Source of the DNA: Coptis chinensis
Taxonomy: Eukaryota; Streptophyta; Magnoliopsida; Ranunculales; Ranunculaceae
Direction: 5' to 3'
NCBI GenBank assembly: GCA_015680905.1
Contig: CM027382.1
Coordinates: forward strand, 12,435,501-12,499,500
Length of the DNA stretch: 64,000 bases
Shown here: piece after piece, positions 10,302 to 22,405 of the stretch
How positions within the stretch are numbered: the first letter of the stretch is position 1
Layout: each line of letters begins with the position of its first letter
Notes under the pieces: generated by a model
Seen by the model: the letters and a program-made list of their open reading frames with translations, nothing else
The model's database searches: none
What the model was told of the DNA's origin: nothing
Position numbers and translations under genes: made by a program

Positions 10302-12063
10302 ATGGATAAGGGTTGGATGTCCAAGGATAAGTTATCTATTGAATTCCAAGTAGGGGTTCGATTTTCTCACGGTTTGCGGGGCCATCTTTGGTGAGGAAAA
10401 TCCTATCGATGTCCATGCAAACTATGCGGGAATGTCAAGAAATTGATGGAACTCGACGTTAAAAATCATTTGTATTTCAATGGCATGTGCCAAAGTTATA
10501 CTACATGGACATGGCATGGGGAAAGAACAACAAGTGCAGCTCCCTCATTATATGGATCTGGATGAGCCTTCCCATCATCATTTTGAGTGGGAGCACAGTA
10601 GAGGATCTGGTGAAACAGCAAAATTGGTTCAAAGCCGCGACGAGATCGCAGATATGCGGTAACCCCTGAAATGATTAAGAAGTTGCTTGAAGATGCTGAG
10701 GAACCTTTGTATAGAGGATGTTCAAAGTATCACGGTTATCGCCATCGTTAACTTGTTCAATCTGAAAAGCCGAAGAGTGGGTGGTCCGACAAAAGCTTCA
10801 CAAAGATGTTACAAATGATGAGAGACATGCAACCAAGCGAAGAGAATATACTGCCCAAAAATATGCGTGAGGTTAAAAAGACATTGGCAGTGTATGGAAT
10901 GAAATATGAGAAGATAGATCGTGTCCCAATGATTGCATACTATATCGGAAGGGGTTTAGTGAGAAAGACATGCCCCTACGTGTGGACTTTCAAGATATAA
11001 GTTGAAGGATAATATGATTGAGCAAAGTAATGGTTCGCCTGCAAAAGTTTTGTGGTATTTTCCACCGATCCCTAGATTCGAAAAGATGTTCCAATCAGCA
11101 GAGACAGCGAAAAATTTAACATGGCATGCCAATGAGAGAGAAGTTGATGGGCAACTACGTCACCCAGCAGACTCACCCGCATGGAAGCTAGTGGATGATA
11201 AGTGGCCAGAGTTCGGAGCAGAACCAAGAAACCTTCGCTTAGCACTTTCGGCAGATGGAATCAACCCACATAGCTCTCTTAGTAGTAAATATAGTTGTTG
11301 GCCTGTTGTATTGGTCACTTATAATCTTCCTCCGTGGTTGTGCATGAAAAGGAAGTTTATGATGTTGACAATGTTGATTTCGGGTCCACATCAACCTGGA
11401 AATGACATTGACATATACTTAGCACCTTTGATCGAGGACTTGCAAAAATTGTGGAAGAAAGGGGTTAAGATTTATGATGCTTTCCAACGACAAGAATTTA
11501 CACTAAAGGCTATTCTCTTATGGACAATTAACGATTTTCCTGCATTTAGTAATTTGTCCGGTGCTTGTGTTAAAGGCTATTACGCTTGTCCGATATGTGG
11601 TGAACACACAGATTCTTGCAGATTGAAGCATTGCATGAAGAATGTGTACATGGCTCACAGAAGATATCTTCCGGAAGAGCATCCGTATCGAAAGCAAAAA
11701 AAGGCGTTTAATGGTAAATGTGAGTTTCGATCCGCACCAACACCACTCACCGGTGTGCGTATATGGAAGAAGGTTAAAACACTTGTAACTTTTTGGGGCA
11801 AAAGTGACGAGTCAAAAAGGTTAAGAGCAAATATTGTTCATGATGATGTTACACGTTGTTGGAGGAAGAGGTCGATTTTTTTCAGGCTTGTGTATTGGAG
11901 ACATTTACTTCTCCGACACAACTTGGATGTCATGCATATTGAGAAAAATGTTTGTGATAGCATTATTGGGACCTTGCTTAACATTAAGGGGAAAACGAAG
12001 GATGGGGTTGCTTCTCGTCGTGATCTTAAGGAGATGGGTTTGAGAAAGGAATTGGCACCGTAA
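10302..12063 (+). pseudogene. CACTA TNPD-like transposase, transposase-associated and Transposase_21 domains
   Basis: The start at 10302 gives MDKGWMSKDKLSIEFQ, the hallmark of the transposase-associated domain. CPCKLCGNVKKL and the HLYFNGMCQSYTTWTWHG block follow after a frameshift near 10375-10400. The region 10670-11000 continues in changing frames (LLEDAEEPLY, GWSDKSF). A 353-codon frame (11002-12063) holds Transposase_21: LSADGINPHSSLSSKYSCWP, PGNDIDIYLAPLIEDL, CVKGYYACPICGEHT and LRHNLDVMHIEKNVCDSIIG. This protein would bind the element ends and cut DNA. Several frameshifts and the stop at 12061 break it, and downstream blocks belonging to the same protein continue past that stop. Confidence 0.9.
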
Positions 12064-12072
12064 AGAAAAGGA

Positions 12073-12820
12073 TTGAGAACATACCGCCACCGACTTTGTT
12101 ACACATTATCAAAAGCGGAGAAATTACGAGTTTGCAAAACCTTGCATGAGCTAAAAGTTCCTGAAGGTTACTCATCTAATTTCAGGCCACTTGTTTCAAT
12201 GGAAGATTTAAAATTAGGTGGTCTGAAATCCCACGATTGTCATGTGCTGATGCAACAATTGCTTCCAGTGGCAATAAGATCTGTGTTGCCAAAGCATGTG
12301 AGATATGTAATTATTAGATTCTGCTTCTTCTTCAATGCCATTTGTGCGAAAGTAGTCGATTTGCAGAAATTAATTGAAACTTCGGAAAGAATTGGTAATC
12401 ACATTATGTCTTACGGAGAAATACTTTCCACCATCTTTCTTCGACATTATGGTTCATTTAACCGTACATCTTGTGAGAGAAGTCCAACTTTGTGGTCCAG
12501 TTTTCTTTTCGATGGATGTACCCATTTGAGAGGTAAGTTTCTTTGAATATCATTTATAGTTCAAATTATACCAAGTTAAATATAGGAAATTCCATCAATA
12601 TTCCTTTTCTTTTTGTTAAGGTACATGAAGGTTTTAAAAGGCTATGTAAGAAATCGAAATCGCCCGGAAGGTTGCATTCTTTGAATGTTATATTGCGAGA
12701 AGAAGCGGTTGAGTTTTGTAGTGAGTTTTATCCGATTTGGGTCTTTGTTGGTACTCCACATGTTGAAAGCAACACACAGCCAAGGAGATTATTTCTGGAA
12801 AGCCTCCATCGGTGGTGATT
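12073..12820 (+). pseudogene. CACTA transposase continuation, DUF4218 block
   Basis: The first frame carries KVPEGYSSNF, LKLGGLKSHDCHVLMQQLLP and VIIRFCFFFNAICAKVVD, the core of DUF4218, a domain found next to Transposase_21 in plant CACTA proteins. The remainder (related to HLVREV.LCGPV and the KGYV.N..RPEG segment) is seen only after frame changes near 12450 and 12620, ending around REEAVEFCSE. It continues the gene that starts at 10302, separated from it by a stop and a frame change. Confidence 0.85.
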
Positions 12821-13149
12821 TGGTAGTTGTCGATCGGAAGTCCTTAGAGGAAGCACATGGTTATGTGTTGCACAATACAAATGTTGTTGAACCTTATATC
12901 GAAAGTAATGACATTTCAAATACATTTGAGGAGTTCAATTTTTTTCTAATTTTTTCGTCATATCTAACTGAGAGTTGGTGTTCATAATTTGTAGGGAGCA
13001 TATGAACTACTTAAGGCAAAACCATCCCCCTTAATCAAAAAGCCAAAAGTGGTTACATGATGCACATATTAGCACTTTTAGTGATTGGTTAAAAAAAGGG
13101 TGAGTTACTAAACAACTTGAATTTTTATTTACTACTCTAATAAAGCGTA

Positions 13150-13732
13150 ACTAATTTTATAAAGAACACAGGTTTAGGATGAAAGGAGCATCCCGGTAAC
13201 AATGTCTCAAAACCTTACGTTGGATAGCTCAAGGTCCTCATATACATGTATTGAAATTTCACAATTATGTGATTAATGGTTGCCGTTTCTCCACAAAGGA
13301 TCGCGGATCGTCCACGAGTCAATCAGAATAGTGGAGTGAGTTTAGTTGCCAGTGGAATGCAGATAACAAGTGCAAGAGATAAAAATCCACTCTTTTTTAG
13401 AAAGTTGCTACTATGGTGTTATTACCGAAATATGGTTGCTTGATTACACTAAGTTCAAACTCCCAGTATTCAAGTGTGATTGGGTTGAGAATCGGAATGG
13501 CATCAAGGTAGATGACTTGGGTTTTATATTGGTTGATCTTGGTAGAATTGGGTACAAATCTGATTCTTTCGTCTTTGCCTCTCAAGTGAAGCAAGTTTTC
13601 TATGTACCGGATCAGATCGATCCTAAATGGTCAGTTGCCCTAGCAACTCCTCAGATATATTATGATCATGATAATGAGAATGAAGATGATGACTTCATTG
13701 ATGATGGTATTGGAGACAACATTCGCGAATGA
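13150..13732 (+). pseudogene. CACTA transposase C-terminal DUF4216 block
   Basis: Frame 13370-13732 encodes YYGVITEIWLLDYTKFKLPV, FKCDWVENRNGIKVDDLGF and SQVKQVFYVPDQIDPKWSV. This is the DUF4216 domain that ends many plant CACTA TNPD-like proteins, and an acidic tail follows (NENEDDDFIDDGIGD). Traces of the preceding part (TLRWIAQGPHIHVLKF, YVINGCRF) are readable in a different frame at 13190-13290. Frameshifts separate these pieces. Confidence 0.85.
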
Positions 13733-13739
13733 AGTATTT

Positions 13740-14311
13740 CCGATATGGAATCTCACGGATGTGAATGACGATGAACAATCAATGTATGGATGTGAAGATT
13801 GTGAGGGGATCTGGATTGCTCACAAGCCTTCAAAGAAAAGAAAAGCACATAAATGAAACATTTCAGCTCTATTTATTTGATTATTGTATCTTTTATTTTC
13901 TTTTTCTTTTATGGTAGTTCTAATAGTGTAGCTTGAATTTTCGTGATTTAGGAGAATCTTGAGATGATCCGAATAAAACTAATAAAGCTTTTCGGGCCTT
14001 TGTTTATATTCAATTGTCTTGTTTATCTTGTTATTTTCATGTCATTGCTTGGTCATAATTCTAAAGCAGGTTTTTTATTTTTAATTTTGCACTTCTCTGC
14101 CTTTTTTTTTTTTTTTGGTAAAGATAGTCTCGCCTTTCTTTGTTGGAAATGCTTATGGGATGCATTAGTTTCCTATATTTTTGTTTAGATTGTTGATTCA
14201 CTTGTCCATTTTCTTCGAAATTAGAAAATTGACCGTTAATCATCATACCCTAAAATTTCTACATAGATTTAACATGTGTTGTGCATTTTTATTTTTGCCA
14301 TGTAGGTTATC
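13740..14311. other. Spacer between the two CACTA genes
   Basis: No further domain is recognised here. The A/T-rich sequence contains T-runs (14100-14116). It probably holds the 3' end of the first gene and the leader of the second, whose ATG is at 14312. Confidence 0.5.
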
Positions 14312-15139
14312 ATGGGTACAGAAGAAGATGGCCAATCAAATGACAACCGAAAAAGGAACGATGCAACTGAAAAATCGAAAAAGGGAAACACGAAAAGAGG
14401 AACAACAATAATGATTGAGCTTAACAAGAAATGGGATGGAAATAAAATTAGAGTTGCCTATGATGAAAAAGGAAGGCCAAATAATCGGGTAGTACGGAGA
14501 AAACTTGCTGGTATGGAAGGTGCATTGGCAAGGTCCAAGGTACCATTGAGTGAATTTGAAACTTGGCATGATTTACCAGAACCTTTGAGAGATGATTTAT
14601 GGGAAGCAATGCAGGTACGTAATCGTATAATTCTATGCACTTTATATTATGAACAATTTGTTTTTTGCTCTTCTTCCTAAAGTCGATGTCTTACATGCTT
14701 TTTTATGTCTAGCAAATATTTGATATTGATCCAAATTGTATGGATAAAGTCATATCATCCATTGGGGAAAGATGGAGGACTTTCAAGACCAATTTGACTA
14801 GGAAATATGTTACTCCTTACATAAATGACCGTGAGCCCTCTTGGAGAAACCACCAAAAATTTATGATTTTATTCGGCCAAAATGATCGAACAGTTTTTGT
14901 GAAGTCAAGATTGACGGATGAGTTTCAGGTATGTATAGTAATTGTTTAAACTCGGGATGAATGAAATTCAAATTGCATAGTGATAGTTAGTTATGTATGT
15001 TCATCCCCTACTATACTTAGTTATTGTTGTCTTTTTGAATTCAAAGGAGTATAGCAAGCTGCAATCTGAGAGGAGAAAGAAGAATGTGTATAACCACCGA
15101 CTCAGTAGATCAGGCTATGTTGGTCTCGAAGAAGAGATG
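14312..15139 (+). pseudogene. CACTA second gene, N-terminal Transposase_24 exons
   Basis: Three exons join in frame with good GT-AG sites: 14312-14614 (101 codons), 14713-14928 (72 codons) and 15047-15139 (31 codons). They encode a Lys-rich start (KRNDATEKSKKGNTKRGTT) and then the Transposase_24 (Ptta/En/Spm) region: LNKKWDGNKIRVAYDEKGRP, WHDLPEPLRDDLWEAMQ, GERWRTFKTNLTRKY and SERRKKNVYNHRLSRSGYVG. Proteins of this type bind the subterminal motifs of CACTA elements. The next intron (15140-17590) has swollen because a LINE fragment lies in it. These three exons look intact, but downstream exons are broken. Confidence 0.88.
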
Positions 15140-15173
15140 GTAATCATTTAGTTTTCTAAATTTTCTGTTATTA

Positions 15174-17560
15174 ATTTTTTTTTTTTTGTCGGTAAGTTTG
15201 CGAGGTTTTACTTTCTCTATATACATGGTTGATCTTTGAATTGCTCCATCTCTTCCTTCATATTTTGAATTTTCCCCGATCTTCTCTGCGCCCATGGGTA
15301 CTTGGTTTTCTTTTCAGCCACGCTATAACATTTGTTGAGTCCGTTTTGTACCGCTATCTTACTTACTCCTTGTGTTAATGCCATCCTCATTCCTTGCTCT
15401 ATCATTACGTAGAAATGCTTTGCGCCCATTCTCCCTCTATTCCTTGTAGAGTCCGTCAAGATTCAGATTGTGTATCTCCTTCTCTCGCTCTCATCCACTT
15501 ACAGTACTCACACTTTTTCTGTTTTACTCCAACCTCTATCTCCCACATTTCCATGAAATTATGTGCTTCCGGTCCTTGCTCCATTCTTATGTTAAGAGCC
15601 AGTAGTCGTCTTCTTACATCTCCGATCACTGAGTTTACTAACCGGTTCAAGCGTCAACTTGCTTATTCTGAAAAATCTTGTCATTTCGCGTTTTCCAATC
15701 CTGTATACAAAAGCATTCCATGTAAACCTGTGACTATCTTGTATGCTGCCTTTACCTCGTGTAATTTTTTCAGCCCATTGTACCTCTTCTTGCCACATAT
15801 GGGCCTGCTGAATCCTATCTTCTGAAGCAGTATACTACATAATGTTTGCGCAACTGTACATGTATGAAAGAGATGATCTACGGTTTGGTTTTCCTGCCAA
15901 CACGACACAAACATCGGTTGCTACTTTCTTCCACTCTTTTAGTTTCGCGAACGTCTTGAGCCCTCCTTTCAATGCCATCCGGTGATGAAGGAATTTTCTC
16001 GTTAGTCAAATTGTCTTCCTACTAGAGGAGAATGATCCGAGCAAAGCCTACCAAGAACTTTATATGACCAACCCGGAAATTTTCCATGCTATATTCATGA
16101 ATGCTCGCCTAGCTTACCCCAAGTTCTCGGCCGCTTCCCGGTTGCCTATTGCACCATGTGAAATGATACCCTTTGTTGGGGCCTCAAGCATCATATTGTG
16201 ATTTATAACTTGTCGAATTCATCATTGCTCGTTAGAGGCGAGGCCACCCCTCTTTTCAGTAGGGCTTAAGTAAGTATTGAAATCACCAATCAATAGCCAT
16301 GGCAAGTTAGGACCGATTAATGAGAGTGAGTTCTCTCCATAATTGTCTTCTACCAAGATACAAAGAATAAGCATGAACAATTGTAATCGGACAACCATTG
16401 ACTTCCACCGTAATTTGCCGAGGAGATTGGACAATGAGGTTAGGTGTGCAGGTATATTGCTCTTCCACAAAACAAAAATATTTTGGCGATGAGATGGATG
16501 CCGATTGACATGAAGGCTAGTTAATCAGATCCCGGATTTGTAAAGAAATGCAAGTGAAACCGATTAGGGTCTACTAAAGGCTCAGCAATCCCTATGAAGT
16601 CGGGATCATGATCTTTTATTAGCTTAGACAGCCTATTTATGGTTTCTCATTTGAAATACCTCTAAGATTCCAATAAAAGCACTTCATTAGAAACTAGAGA
16701 GTTTATTGGGTAAATTGAAAGAGCTCGCTGAGAGATATTTTCCCGCTGACCTTGGACCTCAAGGGGAAGGTAATTCTTTGCCTTGTGGAGAAGGTGTTTG
16801 TTACATGCTTGCTTCTTGTCGATCACTATCAATCATGTCCGCCAAGCTCAATGCAAAGAATTCACCGACTTTATGAGGATCGGTGGCTACGCATCTTGAT
16901 TTGGCATCCCAGCTTGTAAGCCCGCAAGGTGGAGAATGTGATCCGCTTCTTCATTCACTTTTGCTCTCGAGAAGCTAGTGCCACCATCGATTCCGGTAGG
17001 ACCAACTTCTTCTAACAACAATCTAGCTGAAATATTTGTTTCAGTTGACTCTAGAAAGACAACAATCTGTTCCCCTCTCTATCCATTTCACTAACAACTT
17101 GTGGTGCTTCGTCACACTAGGATCATTATGGTGCAAAGCCACCGAATCGAGATCTTCAACCACGTAACTAGGTGCATCGACCACATGTCTAGGTGCATCA
17201 ACAACCCCAAGGTGAACCATCGAGCAAGTTCCCTAGCATTACCGTGATTCAAGAACTTGTGAGCTCCTTTGATTTTCTGTTTGTCCTTCAAGAGTGTTAG
17301 CATTATCATGTTCCACTTCTTGCTAGAGCTTGAAATCTATTCATTCTTTGTGAGGTTTTCGCATTAATCGTGAATGCGAGGGCTTAGGAATCCAAGAGAC
17401 CTTTGGATCAACATGAGGCTTTCTTCTTGTGTCCGGTTATCAAATCAATTTCAGATGTCCGATTAGGTGGTCAGTAGGTTCAAGGTTTATCACCTCACCT
17501 CTTGTCCAATACTCTAGGTCCTATTATATGTTCTTGTTTGTAGCAATGAATATACTCTAG
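15174..17560 (-). mobile_element. Internally deleted LINE inside a CACTA intron
   Basis: Minus-strand frames show an APE-type endonuclease piece around 16222-16470 (PWLLIGDFNTYLSPTEKRGG, with the GDFN motif) and, downstream of it, a zf-RVT segment at 15681-15914 (SCWQENQTVDHLFHTCTVAQ), followed by Cys-poor helical frames to about 15217. The T-run at 15175-15186 would be the poly(A) tail. The reverse transcriptase between endonuclease and zinc finger is largely missing, so the copy is internally deleted as well as frameshifted. The boundaries are approximate and no target duplication could be made out. Confidence 0.7.
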
Positions 17561-17590
17561 TCTAATACAGTTTTTGTTTATGTTTAATAG

Positions 17591-18147
17591 AAAGAAGAGT
17601 TCGGTTCCTCGGTAGAACATGATGATCGGAGTGTCAAATGGCTAAGGGCTCGCCAAAAAAGAAGAATGGTGAATTTGTGAATGATGCTACTATGGAAATT
17701 GCAGAAAAAGAATTGTCGGAGTTTTCTTGAAGTTTTTGTTAATTTCTTTTTACTTTTATATATAAAATATTGAAATGTATTAACATAATTCTGTCATGTA
17801 GGCTCAATTGAAACCCAAGGAGAAGGAGGGGAATTTAGTAACTAAGGAAAGAATGATATACTTACTCGGGGCTTTAGGAACCCCAGAGCATAGTGGTAGA
17901 GTTAGGGGAGGGAGGTTTGTAACTCCAACAACATACTTTAAACTTCCTAGACGTACTTGGAAGAGAAATAGAGAGGAGCTTGAGACCCAACTACATGAAG
18001 AAAAAGCAAGAAGGATGGAAGCAGAAGAAAGGGTGAGGTTTCTAGAAAAGGAAAGTGCATTAAGGATGAAAGAGATGCATAAGTCGCCACCACCTGAGAA
18101 TGTTGGATCTAATAGTGGTAGAAGTGATAATAGAGTAAACCAACAGG
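17591..18147 (+). pseudogene. CACTA second gene, middle exons
   Basis: The exon beginning after TTTAATAG at 17591 encodes KEEFGSSVEHDDRSVKWLRA. It loses frame at the A-run near 17656, beyond which another frame reads NGEFVNDATMEIAEKELSEF. The next exon (17803-18147) encodes a basic coiled-coil-like stretch (LLGALGTPEHSGRVRGG, NREELETQLHEEKARRMEAE). This is the usual continuation of Transposase_24-type CACTA proteins and ends at a proper donor (CAACAG, then GTATCA). Confidence 0.75.
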
Positions 18148-18249
18148 TATCAACTTAGTTCTGCATCTGATTATGACTTGTTTGTGTTACGCATTCGATT
18201 TCTTTCTTTTTTCTTTGTGGGACTTAATTAGATCTGTCAAACATACAGG

Positions 18250-19796
18250 TAGAAGATGGGGATACATTTAGCAAGATGTTGCCCAATCTTGAAATCAGTA
18301 CACCCAAGGTACTTATCCTTTAAATTGATATGATTCTTATCACGATATATGCATAAGCTCTAACTCATATCCATGTTTCTTATAGGCTATTAAGTGTTCT
18401 CTGGCTTTGAGATCCAAAGGCAACATTGTTGCTAAAGGTTTACTTTTCAAGAAGACTGGACCAGAAGAAAAAGTCCACAACATTCCTTTGGGAGAACACA
18501 ATGTAACGAAAGTGCAGATTGACTTAATAATGAAACCCGATCTCCCCTCCCAATACGATTACCAAGTGGTGACTTGGCGTTATTAGCGATGCATGGCACA
18601 GACTTTGTGGCATGGCCAAAAGAATTTGTCATAGTCGGCGATGTGGTAAAGAATCATAGAAAGATTAATGACGTATTTGGTTGATTTACACTTGTTCATT
18701 CATTTGATTCATTATGTTGTTTTCCCACTCATTTATGTAGGAAGGAGATGGTGATTTTGATGCATCCGAGAAGGCTAGAAACTATAAAAATCAAGGAAAC
18801 AGTCAACATTTTATGTTTTTTCACCGATATCTTCTTAACACTTAGCACTTAGTACTTTTAGTGTACATATATTGATTTATTTTTATTAAATATGCAGGTG
18901 AAAGATGCTATCCCAAAAATGAAGAAGACTCCGACCAATCATGAATTCAGTACACCCAAGGTACTTATCCTTTAAATTGATATAATTCTTATCACGATAT
19001 ATGCATAAGCTCTAACTCATATCCATGTTTCTTATAGGCTATTAAGTGTTCTCTGGCTTTGAGATCCAAAGGCAACATTGTTGCTAAAGGTTTACTTTTC
19101 AAGAAGACTGGACCAGAAGAAAAAGTTCACAACATTCCTTTGGGAGAACACAATGTACGAAAGTACGATTGACTTAATAATGAAACCCGATCTCCCCTCC
19201 CAATACCGGTACCAAGTGGTGACTTGAGCGTTATTAGCGATGCATGGCACAGCTGACTTTGTGGCATGGCCAAAAGAATTTGTCATAGTTGGCGATGTGG
19301 TAAAGAATCATATAAAGATTAATGACGATTTGGTTGATTTACACTTGTTCATTCATTTGATTGATTATGTTGTTTTCCTACTTATTTATGTAGGAAGGAG
19401 ATGGTGATTTTGATGCACCGAGAAGGCTAGCAACGATAAAAAATCAAATAAACAGTCAACATTTTATCTTCTTAACACTTTACTTTTTAGTGTACATATA
19501 TTGATATATTGATTTACTATTTTTTGTAGGGTGTGAAGTGTAGTTTGGCTTTGACTTTGAAAAGCAACATCGTTGCTAAAGGCTCAGTTTTCAAGAATAC
19601 TCGACCTCAAGAAAATATTAATGATATTCCCTTAGGAGAAGCCAATTTTCGAGTACAAATTGACATTGTAATCAAACCCGACCTCCCCTCTCCCAAGACT
19701 CGGGTTGGTGACTTGAGATTTGTTAAGGATGCATGGCATAGTTTTGTGGCGTGGCCAAAAGAATTTGTGATAATCGGCAATGTGGTAAACTATTAG
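18250..19796 (+). pseudogene. CACTA second gene, three successive DUF8039 modules
   Basis: Three copies of one module follow each other at 18386-18650, 19038-19305 and 19530-19796. Each starts near an AG acceptor with C(S)LAL followed by a NIVAKG motif, then PLGE, then the end block FVAWPKEFVI. Short linker exons ending in STPK precede modules 1 and 2, and a related one (ending STPQ) lies at about 20003-20070, after module 3. DUF8039 is a domain seen in plant CACTA-related proteins and its function is unknown. Modules 1 and 2 share their introns almost exactly, so they come from a recent local duplication. Module 3 is older. Small indels disrupt modules 1 and 2, whereas module 3 is the only one open throughout. 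Confidence 0.78.
18297..19440. repeat. Tandem duplication with a 653-bp period in the CACTA gene
   Basis: The sequence from CAGTACACCCAAGGTACTT at about 18297 recurs at about 18950 with introns and exon included. The two copies differ by few bases and by small gaps in the 3' part of the module. This is what produced modules 1 and 2 of DUF8039. Confidence 0.9.
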
Positions 19797-20079
19797 ACAA
19801 AAAGTAATGATTATTGGTGTTGACATGCATATACTAATTTTTTTTTCTCCTTATTCATGTAGGAAGAAAAACATGATTTACTTGGATCAGAGAAGGCTAG
19901 AAAGGATAACAAAGGCAAACAGGTCAAAGTTTACATTATTGTATTTTTATATGCATTTTGTACTTTTAATATATGACTTAGATTTATTACTATACTCATG
20001 CAGATAAAAGATTTTGGTGTTGTGGCTAAAAGTAAGAAGGCATTGCCTAACTTTGAAATTAGTACTCCACAGGTATTTA

Positions 20080-20964
20080 GCTTATTTCATTGATCATAAT
20101 CCCATATATTTACTAATTGTTATTTATAGACTTTTGCATAAAGAAGAATTGGTTTTTCTAGGAACAATCTCATTTCTAGCATTCCCCAAAGACATTAAAG
20201 AGTAAATTCACATAGAGGAAGGTACCAATGAAAGGGTGGAAATGTTCACACCGCACTCATAGCATTAGATAGGTTAATCTAGTAAATAAGTAAAACTAGT
20301 ACATTGGTAATCAAACACTATGTGCCGTTAATTATTATTAGAGTTTGGTGAACAATCTAAATTGGTTCTAGGATCGACTAGGAGGAAAAGTTATTTCATT
20401 TTGTATAAACTCGGGTTGTTGTGCCTCCCCGGTAGTATTGAGTTTTATCTTGCCGCTATTTCGAAAACAAATCCTCGCCATTTGTGACTCCTATACCGCT
20501 TATAAGTTGAATGATACTTGACAAGTTTCCAACCACTTTTAACATTTTCATTTGTGTCAATTATATTAGTGTTTTGCATTGTAAACTTTTTTTTTTGAAG
20601 ATCTTAACTTAACTTAAGTTTCATCCTCATAACCTAATGGTTTTGCAGATGCAACTAGTTTTGGCAGGACTTTAGATTATTTAAACTTCAATCGATTTGA
20701 AAGTATGCGTTGATTTTTTTCTTTCTAGATTTAGCGATGATGTTTATAATAATAAGTTGTGAAGTTCTATCCATGTGAATTAGCTTATTCAAGTTAAATT
20801 TGTGCCCTTGTCCTTTTATTCTCTTCAATTTCTTTGGGTTTTCAATTTCAATTTGTTTTGTATAGTTTTGTTTTTTTTTTTTTTTTTTTTTTTTTTCTAG
20901 TAGCGTTAGTGATATAAGTCCATATCTATGTTATGCCCGTCAATATTTTGATTATTTCACATAG
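20080..20964. other. Intron-like stretch with an oligo-T run
   Basis: No domain is recognised. A T-run of about 27 bases spans 20872-20898. The stretch connects the DUF8039 modules to the Ulp1 exons of the second CACTA gene. Confidence 0.5.
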
Positions 20965-22405
20965 GAAAAGGAGGAAACACTTGATGAGATGGAATGTAGT
21001 ATCGAGAATATGGCTTATATGCTTGACAACACGATGGAATCGCCCGATAATATTGTCATCCCTATAGAAAGGGAGCTTTTCGGGAAGAGATTGAGCTAGG
21101 CCATTTTTCCATTGAAAAATCTGATTTGTTGGATATTTGCAGAATGGATTGGCTAAGTGTCACCGCATGACTACATACATGAAGTGAGCTAAAGTTGCAT
21201 CTCGCTTTTAAACATTTGTATTTGATTAGTAGATGCAATTATCGTAACATTTTTAATTTTTTTTTTTAGATATCTTTATGGGAGTTTCATGAGTTCTCAA
21301 GAAAGATACACATTTGCTAATCCTTCTAACTTCACAAACTATGGGAATGATGATGGGGAGAAAAATTCAGCATTTGTAAACACGATTAGGTTATGTAAGG
21401 CGCGGAATCAAATTCTATTGATTCCTTACAATTTGGGGTAAGTGTTTTGTTTGTCTCTTAATCATATTTATTACTTAAATGACTATACCCTATACATTAT
21501 GGATTAATTATTATCTATTTATTTCATTGTAGGAGGCATTGGGTATTGATTGTTATTGATATATCATCACAACAAGTTTACCGGGTTGGATTCTTCCTCG
21601 AACCGACTCCAATATTCAGAATAAAAGTTCTTGTTGACAAGTAAGTTATGTGTTTCATGTATTTTCTTGTATGATTATAATCTTTTTCCTTTAAAATACC
21701 AACCCTTTAAGTTCTCGACTTTATTATAAACATATTCAAACTCGTATTGTCTTACATGATGCTTCTCGCTAGCATCCTCCTTTTTTAGTATATGTTGTGT
21801 TAATGCGCGGTGCCCTCAATGAAGTGAATGCAATGTGAGCTTGGATCTCAAAATGTTTGCAGCAAGGTCTTATATGAATATGTGTATACCCAATTTAATT
21901 TCTTTTTCTATAGTGCTATTAGAGCTTTCACTTATGCTGGAGGGAAAAGAATGATGGCTGGACCAAATTGGCAAGTGGTCAAGGTAAACAAAGGCAAATT
22001 CGTATATTTTTATTACTTTTTCCTTCCAAGTAAGTATGACTAATCTTATTATTTGTCTTGTGTAGTGCCCAAAACAACTGTGAGGTGTAGAATGTGCCTA
22101 CTACGTTATGATGTTTATGAGACACTTTCTTAGGGATCCTTCTCAATCTTTAACAAATAAGGTAAACACATATATACTTCTTTGTCATATAATTAAATTA
22201 GAATATTAATGCCTTATAATATATTAGTTACGTTTTCTTTCCTTCTCTAATTTAGATCCAAGAGTTGGGGAAGATAGCAAAGATATACCAAAGATGAAAT
22301 AAGAGACCTTCGCTCGGGTTCTACTTGACTTTATTCAACAATTCTCATTGAGTACAACTTGAAGTGGTTAAAGGCATTTGGGAGCTTAGACTTTTGGTGC
22401 ATGGT
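20965..22405 (+). pseudogene. CACTA second gene, Ulp1/SENP-like C48 protease end
   Basis: Exons at 20965-21180, about 21271-21438, 21533-21640, about 21913-21984 and 22064-22160 encode a C48 (Ulp1-type) cysteine protease, which often ends plant CACTA and Mutator proteins. The catalytic His lies in RHWVLIVID at about 21535. The aspartate motif LDS is readable only in the +1 frame near 21580, after a small insertion. The catalytic Cys lies in GVECAYYVMMFM near 22090, eight codons after CPKQ. An in-frame TGA follows CPKQL, and TAG/TGA codons and a frameshift occur near 21100-21180. The last piece (IQELGKIAK) is at 22256-22405. The family removes ubiquitin-like proteins, but this copy cannot be active. 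Confidence 0.85.

Larger units (their letters stand above)
3393..22405 (+). mobile_element. Decayed autonomous CACTA (En/Spm) transposon with nested insertions
   Basis: The element is defined by its genes. From left to right on the + strand come a transposase-associated domain, Transposase_21, DUF4218 and DUF4216 (TNPD-like gene), then Transposase_24, DUF8039 modules and a Ulp1 protease (second gene). This order is typical of plant CACTA elements. The left end is placed at CTACTAAAAAAAAGGG, which resembles a CACTACTAAAA terminal repeat with damaged first bases, followed at once by a dense subterminal repeat array. No matching right terminus was found, so the right limit is only the end of the last recognisable exon. 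An NPF pseudogene and two LINEs lie inside. Frameshifts and stops in both genes make the copy non-functional. Confidence 0.8.

Noticed and set aside
15394..15825. 143-codon plus-strand frame
   Set aside because: It is the antisense of the LINE zinc-finger region and is not a gene.
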